Assembly: GCA_937922105.1 (NCBI GenBank)
Contig: CAKZVN010000001.1
Span: forward strand, 1 to 8,043
Source of the DNA: an uncultured Litorilinea sp.
GTDB lineage: Bacteria > Chloroflexota > Anaerolineae > Caldilineales > Caldilineaceae
Length of the DNA: 8,043 nucleotides
Direction: 5' to 3'
Positions 5,969 to 8,043 of the stretch are shown here, one piece after another. Both the position numbers and the translations under genes were made by a program. Positions within the stretch are counted from its first letter, which is position 1. Every line of letters begins with the position of its first letter. The notes beneath the pieces were generated by a model. It saw only the letters and a program-made list of their open reading frames with translations. It was not told where the DNA came from and ran no database searches.

Positions 5969-5986
5969 GCCGTGAGCGCTCACGGC
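5969..5986. promoter_or_regulatory. 18-bp perfect palindrome, lac-type operator candidate
   Basis: GCCGTGAGCGCTCACGGC is perfectly palindromic. Its central 12 bases, GTGAGCGCTCAC, equal the core of the idealised symmetric lac operator, so a LacI/GalR-family repressor site is a reasonable inference. It lies about 6-24 bases after the predicted MFS transcription start, where a bound repressor would block transcription. It is also inside the divergent intergenic region and might affect the LamG gene. As RNA it could form a 7-bp stem with a GCGC loop, an alternative role in the leader. Confidence 0.5.
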
Positions 5987-6020
5987 ACAGGCCGACCTGG
6001 ACCAGTTTCGGACGGGCTAC

Positions 6021-7310
6021 ATGGTTGTTTCCACACCGCCGACTTCCTCCGCGCCGCCGCCACGCACCAGCCGCGTGATCGGGCGTTTTCCCTTCTTCTA
6101 CGGCTGGGTGATCCTCGCAGCCGGTATGCTCGGCATCATCATGATGGGGCCGAGCCAGACCTTTACCGTCAGTGTCTTTATTGACAGCTTTGTGGCGGAC
6201 CTGGGCATTAGCCGCGGCAATGTCTCGCTGCTCTACGGCATCGCTACGCTGGCGGGGTCGTTTCTCTTGCCCATCACCGGGCGCATGGTGGACCGCTACG
6301 GCAACCGGCTACTCATGGTGATCGTCGTGGCAGCGTTCGGTGTCAGCATGAGCAGCCTGGCGCTGGTCAACGGGCCGTGGTCGTTGCTGCTCATCATGTT
6401 GGCGGTGCGCTTTTTGGGCTTCGGCTCCATGCAACTGGTGAGCAATAACCTGATCGCGCAATGGTTTGTGCGCCGCCGCGGCTTCGTCATGGGCATTTCC
6501 GGTCAAAGTCTGGCGATCAGCCTGTTGCTCTTCCCGGCGCTGGCGGATTTCTTGATTACCCAACTGGGTTGGCGCATGGCTTGGGTAGCGCTGGGCGCGC
6601 TGACCTTGCTGACCATGTTGCCCATCGGCTGGCTCTTTTTTCGTGATCGCCCGGAGTTGTACGGCCTCTTGCCCGACGGCGACCGCGCCGGCTCCCCGCT
6701 GAGCGCGGAGCTGGCGGGTGAAGTGCATTGGACGTTGGCGGAGGCGCGGCGCACCGGCATCTTCTGGCTCTTTGCCGCTGCGATTGCGGTTTTTTCCATG
6801 ATTTTGGCCGGGATGGTCTTTCATCAAACGTCGCTCTTTGCCGTGCGCGGGCTGGATCGCAGCGTGGCGGTCTTTGCGTTTCAGGTCACGGCTTTTACCT
6901 CGATCGTGGGCAATTTGGGGACCGGCTATCTGTTGGACCGCATTTCCCCGCGCCAGGTGTTGGCGCTGCAACTGGCGACCCTGGTGGCTTGTATGCTGCT
7001 GGTGCAAAGTATGACCGCGCCCTGGCAAGCCATGCTCTATGCGACCCTGTGGGGCATGACCAGCGGCGCGTTTCGCGTGGTGGACGCGACGGTGTGGGCC
7101 AAGTACTTTGGGCGCCGCCATTTGGGCGCGATTCGTGGCGCAACCATGATCGGCACGGTGGGGGGCGCGGCGCTCGGCCCCTACCCGCTGGGCCTGAGCT
7201 ATGATCTCACAGGGAGCTACGCTCCTGCGTTGACGCTCCTGCTGGTTTTGCCCGCCGCCATCGCGGTCCTGAGCTTTGTGGTCAAGCGTCCGGCAGGCAA
7301 GCCGGCGTGA
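6021..7310 (+). CDS. MFS transporter, oxalate/monocarboxylate-like branch
   Basis: This 429-residue protein has about 12 membrane segments in two halves. They are joined by a hydrophilic loop (about 207-245) with RDRPELYGLLPDGD, a sequence typical of the OxlT/monocarboxylate-like MFS branch. TM1 begins with FFYGWVILAAG (25-35), followed by SQTFTVSVFIDSFVADLGISR (45-65), which is also characteristic. The MFS loop 2-3 motif appears as GRMVDRYGNRLL (87-98), and a related GYLLDRISPRQVL occurs in the second half (302-314). It would be an inner-membrane secondary transporter, probably for a small organic anion, but substrate cannot be told from sequence. ATG 6021 is the only start before TM1 that gives a complete first helix; its ribosome-binding site is weak (GGACGGG). 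The Pro/Ser-rich first 20 residues are cytoplasmic. A lac-type palindrome upstream suggests repressor control. The next gene starts 40 bases on. Confidence 0.9.
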   Translation: MVVSTPPTSSAPPPRTSRVIGRFPFFYGWVILAAGMLGIIMMGPSQTFTVSVFIDSFVADLGISRGNVSLLYGIATLAGSFLLPITGRMVDRYGNRLLMVIVVAAFGVSMSSLALVNGPWSLLLIMLAVRFLGFGSMQLVSNNLIAQWFVRRRGFVMGISGQSLAISLLLFPALADFLITQLGWRMAWVALGALTLLTMLPIGWLFFRDRPELYGLLPDGDRAGSPLSAELAGEVHWTLAEARRTGIFWLFAAAIAVFSMILAGMVFHQTSLFAVRGLDRSVAVFAFQVTAFTSIVGNLGTGYLLDRISPRQVLALQLATLVACMLLVQSMTAPWQAMLYATLWGMTSGAFRVVDATVWAKYFGRRHLGAIRGATMIGTVGGAALGPYPLGLSYDLTGSYAPALTLLLVLPAAIAVLSFVVKRPAGKPA

Positions 7311-7335
7311 GTCGAGTGTCCGGCGGTTGGGCCGG
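7290..7335 (+). repeat. Duplicated CCGGC-GCCGG hairpin around the MFS stop codon
   Basis: Two hairpins with the same stem sequence occur 30 bases apart. One is CCGGC(7290-7294)/GCCGG(7301-7305) and the other CCGGC(7320-7324)/GCCGG(7331-7335). Each has a 6-base loop, and GTCCGGC opens both copies. The second can gain one T-A pair. They flank the TGA at 7308-7310, and the second ends just before the ribosome-binding site of the next gene. No T-run follows, so they may control mRNA processing or translation rather than terminate. Confidence 0.4.
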
Positions 7336-7337
7336 AA

Positions 7338-7343
7338 GGGAGG
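7338..7343 (+). promoter_or_regulatory. Ribosome-binding site that sets a GTG start
   Basis: GGGAGG lies seven bases before GTG 7351 and is preceded by AA. It supports GTG 7351 over the in-frame upstream ATG at 7276, which lies inside the MFS gene and lacks a comparable site. Confidence 0.65.
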
Positions 7344-7350
7344 TTGTGCC

Positions 7351-7626
7351 GTGTCCGCGCCGACTTCTGTGTTTGTGTTCAGCGTGCAAAGGCACGCGCC
7401 CATCCAGGTAGGCGCGCGCCGGCTCACGCCCGTCAGCCGCACCATCGGCCTGCGCTTGCCCTGGGTCGGCTGGGCGTGGCATTTCCCCGTAGCGGTCGAG
7501 GTAGAGGAGGCAGGCCGTGTCACGCGTTTGCCCATCGCAGACCCGACGCGTCTTGCGATCGTCTCCCTTATCGTCGCTACAGCGCTGGTGTTGCTGATAA
7601 TCGGCATGGTGAAGCCGCATCGCTGA
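7351..7626 (+). CDS. Small C-terminally anchored membrane protein, unknown function
   Basis: This 91-residue protein starts with GTG and a strong ribosome-binding site. Residues 1-66 are soluble and appear beta-rich (SVFVFSVQ, IGLRLPWVGWAWHFPVAVEV, RVTRLPI). Residues about 68-87 (LAIVSLIVATALVLLIIGMV) form one membrane helix, followed only by KPHR, so the protein is probably tail-anchored with its N-terminal part in the cytoplasm. The segment PVAVEVEEAGRVTRLPIADPTR resembles in spirit the PVA-hydrophobic end of the downstream GerW-like protein (PVAAIIVDRG). It may therefore be a partner or a shortened relative, but this is inference. It lies 40 bases after the MFS gene and 115 bases before the GerW-like gene on the same strand. 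I do not recognise a named family. Confidence 0.7.
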   Translation: MSAPTSVFVFSVQRHAPIQVGARRLTPVSRTIGLRLPWVGWAWHFPVAVEVEEAGRVTRLPIADPTRLAIVSLIVATALVLLIIGMVKPHR

Positions 7627-7663
7627 TTCATTGCCCAACTCACCAAGTTCGCGATGAGGGAGG

Positions 7664-7682
7664 CGCGCCCGGTGCGGGCGCG
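7664..7682 (+). other. GC-rich hairpin between the small membrane protein and GerW-like genes
   Basis: CGCGCCC (7664-7670) and GGGCGCG (7676-7682) form a perfect 7-bp stem with a 5-base loop, and one G-U pair can be added. No T-run follows. It sits mid-way in the 115-bp gap and may be a weak terminator, an attenuator or an mRNA-stability element that sets different levels of the two proteins. Nothing else recognisable was seen in this gap apart from the AAGGAGG site at 7728-7734. Confidence 0.4.
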
Positions 7683-7741
7683 TGGGGCTAGTTCAGGTAT
7701 CTGTGCGCGTTTGCGAGTTCTTTGCCCAAGGAGGCATTGCC

Positions 7742-8043
7742 ATGACGAGCGGTGTGGAAGGCATCAGTGCCCAGACGATGCGGAGCCAAGAACAGACTTT
7801 GGCAACCCTCAACCGATTGTTTGATGTGACGCAGACAGGCACGCTGTTTAGCCAGCCCATCAGTGTGGGGGACGCGACCGTGATCACGGCGTCGGAGGTT
7901 CAAGTGGGTGTGGGCGTCGGCTTCGGCAGCGGCACGGGACCGGGCGAAGGTGAGGGACAACCCAGCGGCGCAGGCGGTGGTGGGGGAGGTGGCGGCGCGT
8001 CCCTGGGGCGGCCCGTCGCCGCAATCATTGTGGACCGGGGCGG
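7742..8043 (+). CDS. GerW/YtfJ family protein, N-terminal part (cut by window end)
   Basis: One hundred codons are present before the window ends mid-codon. The start ATG at 7742 has an excellent AAGGAGG site seven bases upstream. Residues 17-35 are a helix leading to LFSQPISVGDATVITASEVQ (35-54). This matches the GerW/YtfJ pattern of a short helix, then G(D/E)PI-x-VGDATVIP-x-S-x-V. It is followed by the family's glycine-rich stretch (55-85, including eight consecutive Gly at 78-85) and the strand RPVAAIIVD (90-98). In Bacillus, YtfJ/GerW is linked to spore germination. Homologues also occur in bacteria not known to sporulate, where the role is unknown. No signal peptide is seen. The small membrane protein upstream could bring it to the membrane. 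The C-terminus lies outside the window, so intactness cannot be judged. Confidence 0.8.
   Translation, partial: MTSGVEGISAQTMRSQEQTLATLNRLFDVTQTGTLFSQPISVGDATVITASEVQVGVGVGFGSGTGPGEGEGQPSGAGGGGGGGGASLGRPVAAIIVDRG

Noticed and set aside
5846..6184. 112-codon frame crossing the MFS promoter region and start
   Set aside because: It overlaps the MFS gene in another frame, covers the predicted promoter and palindrome, and its product has no recognisable feature.
6309..7646. 445-codon antisense open frame opposite the MFS gene and the small membrane protein
   Set aside because: The product is His/Gln/Arg-rich without recognisable domains, and the opposite strand encodes a canonical MFS protein. 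It is a by-product of codon bias.
7627..7741. Separate promoter for the GerW-like gene
   Set aside because: No pair of -35 and -10 hexamers with acceptable spacing was found; only a GC-rich hairpin and a ribosome-binding site are visible.
7973..7999. GGT/GGC-rich run in the GerW-like gene as a possible repeat or sequencing artefact
   Set aside because: The reading frame continues normally into RPVAAIIVD, and glycine-rich stretches are normal for the GerW family at this position.

Overview
The window is GC-rich and gene-dense, with bacterial operon-style spacing. I infer Chloroflexota (Anaerolineae, Ardenticatenia or Caldilinea-like), or a relative. The clues are a GerW/YtfJ-like gene outside an obvious Firmicutes context, a secreted LamG protein ending in a short Tyr-Leu-Pro tail, and an orphan protein with the N-terminal motifs of extracellular contractile injection system (eCIS) cargo. 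No rRNA or other taxonomic marker is present, so this placement is tentative.

Region 1 (1-2199, + strand) is the distal part of a Mn/Zn/Fe ABC-3 uptake operon. It holds the C-terminus of the ATPase followed by two membrane permeases, tightly packed and translationally coupled. The second permease carries a cytoplasmic winged-helix domain at its C-terminus. A substrate-binding protein would be expected upstream, outside the window.

Region 2 (2187-4821, gene on the - strand) converges on the ABC operon. Only 38 bp separate the two stop codons, and a GC-rich hairpin sits at each. The gene encodes a 783-residue protein with the LQRAVGNR-type and DRHEQEAERV-type motifs found at the N-termini of DUF4157/eCIS-associated proteins. 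These are followed by a lysine-rich helical segment and a long beta-rich region of unknown function. Its 232-bp upstream region is unusually AT-rich for this DNA. It contains four GTTAA blocks, the first three exactly 22 bp apart, a 14-bp perfect palindrome, and a widely spaced 8-bp inverted repeat in the probable leader.

Region 3 (4822-6020) holds a secreted LamG (concanavalin A-like) protein on the - strand. It is divergent from an MFS transporter and separated from it by 242 bp. That intergenic stretch carries a plausible promoter for each gene and an 18-bp perfect palindrome placed like a repressor operator just after the predicted MFS transcription start. The palindrome core equals that of the symmetric lac operator.

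Region 4 (6021-8043, + strand) holds the 12-TM MFS transporter of the oxalate/monocarboxylate-like branch. It is followed by a 91-residue tail-anchored small membrane protein from a GTG start with a strong ribosome-binding site, and by the first 100 residues of a GerW/YtfJ-family protein cut by the window end.

No RNA genes, CRISPR arrays, IS elements or attachment sites were seen. Every intergenic stretch is under 300 bp and is described below. The most unusual elements are the orphan eCIS-type protein with its phased upstream repeats, the permease-HTH fusion, the lac-like operator, and the small membrane protein paired with GerW.
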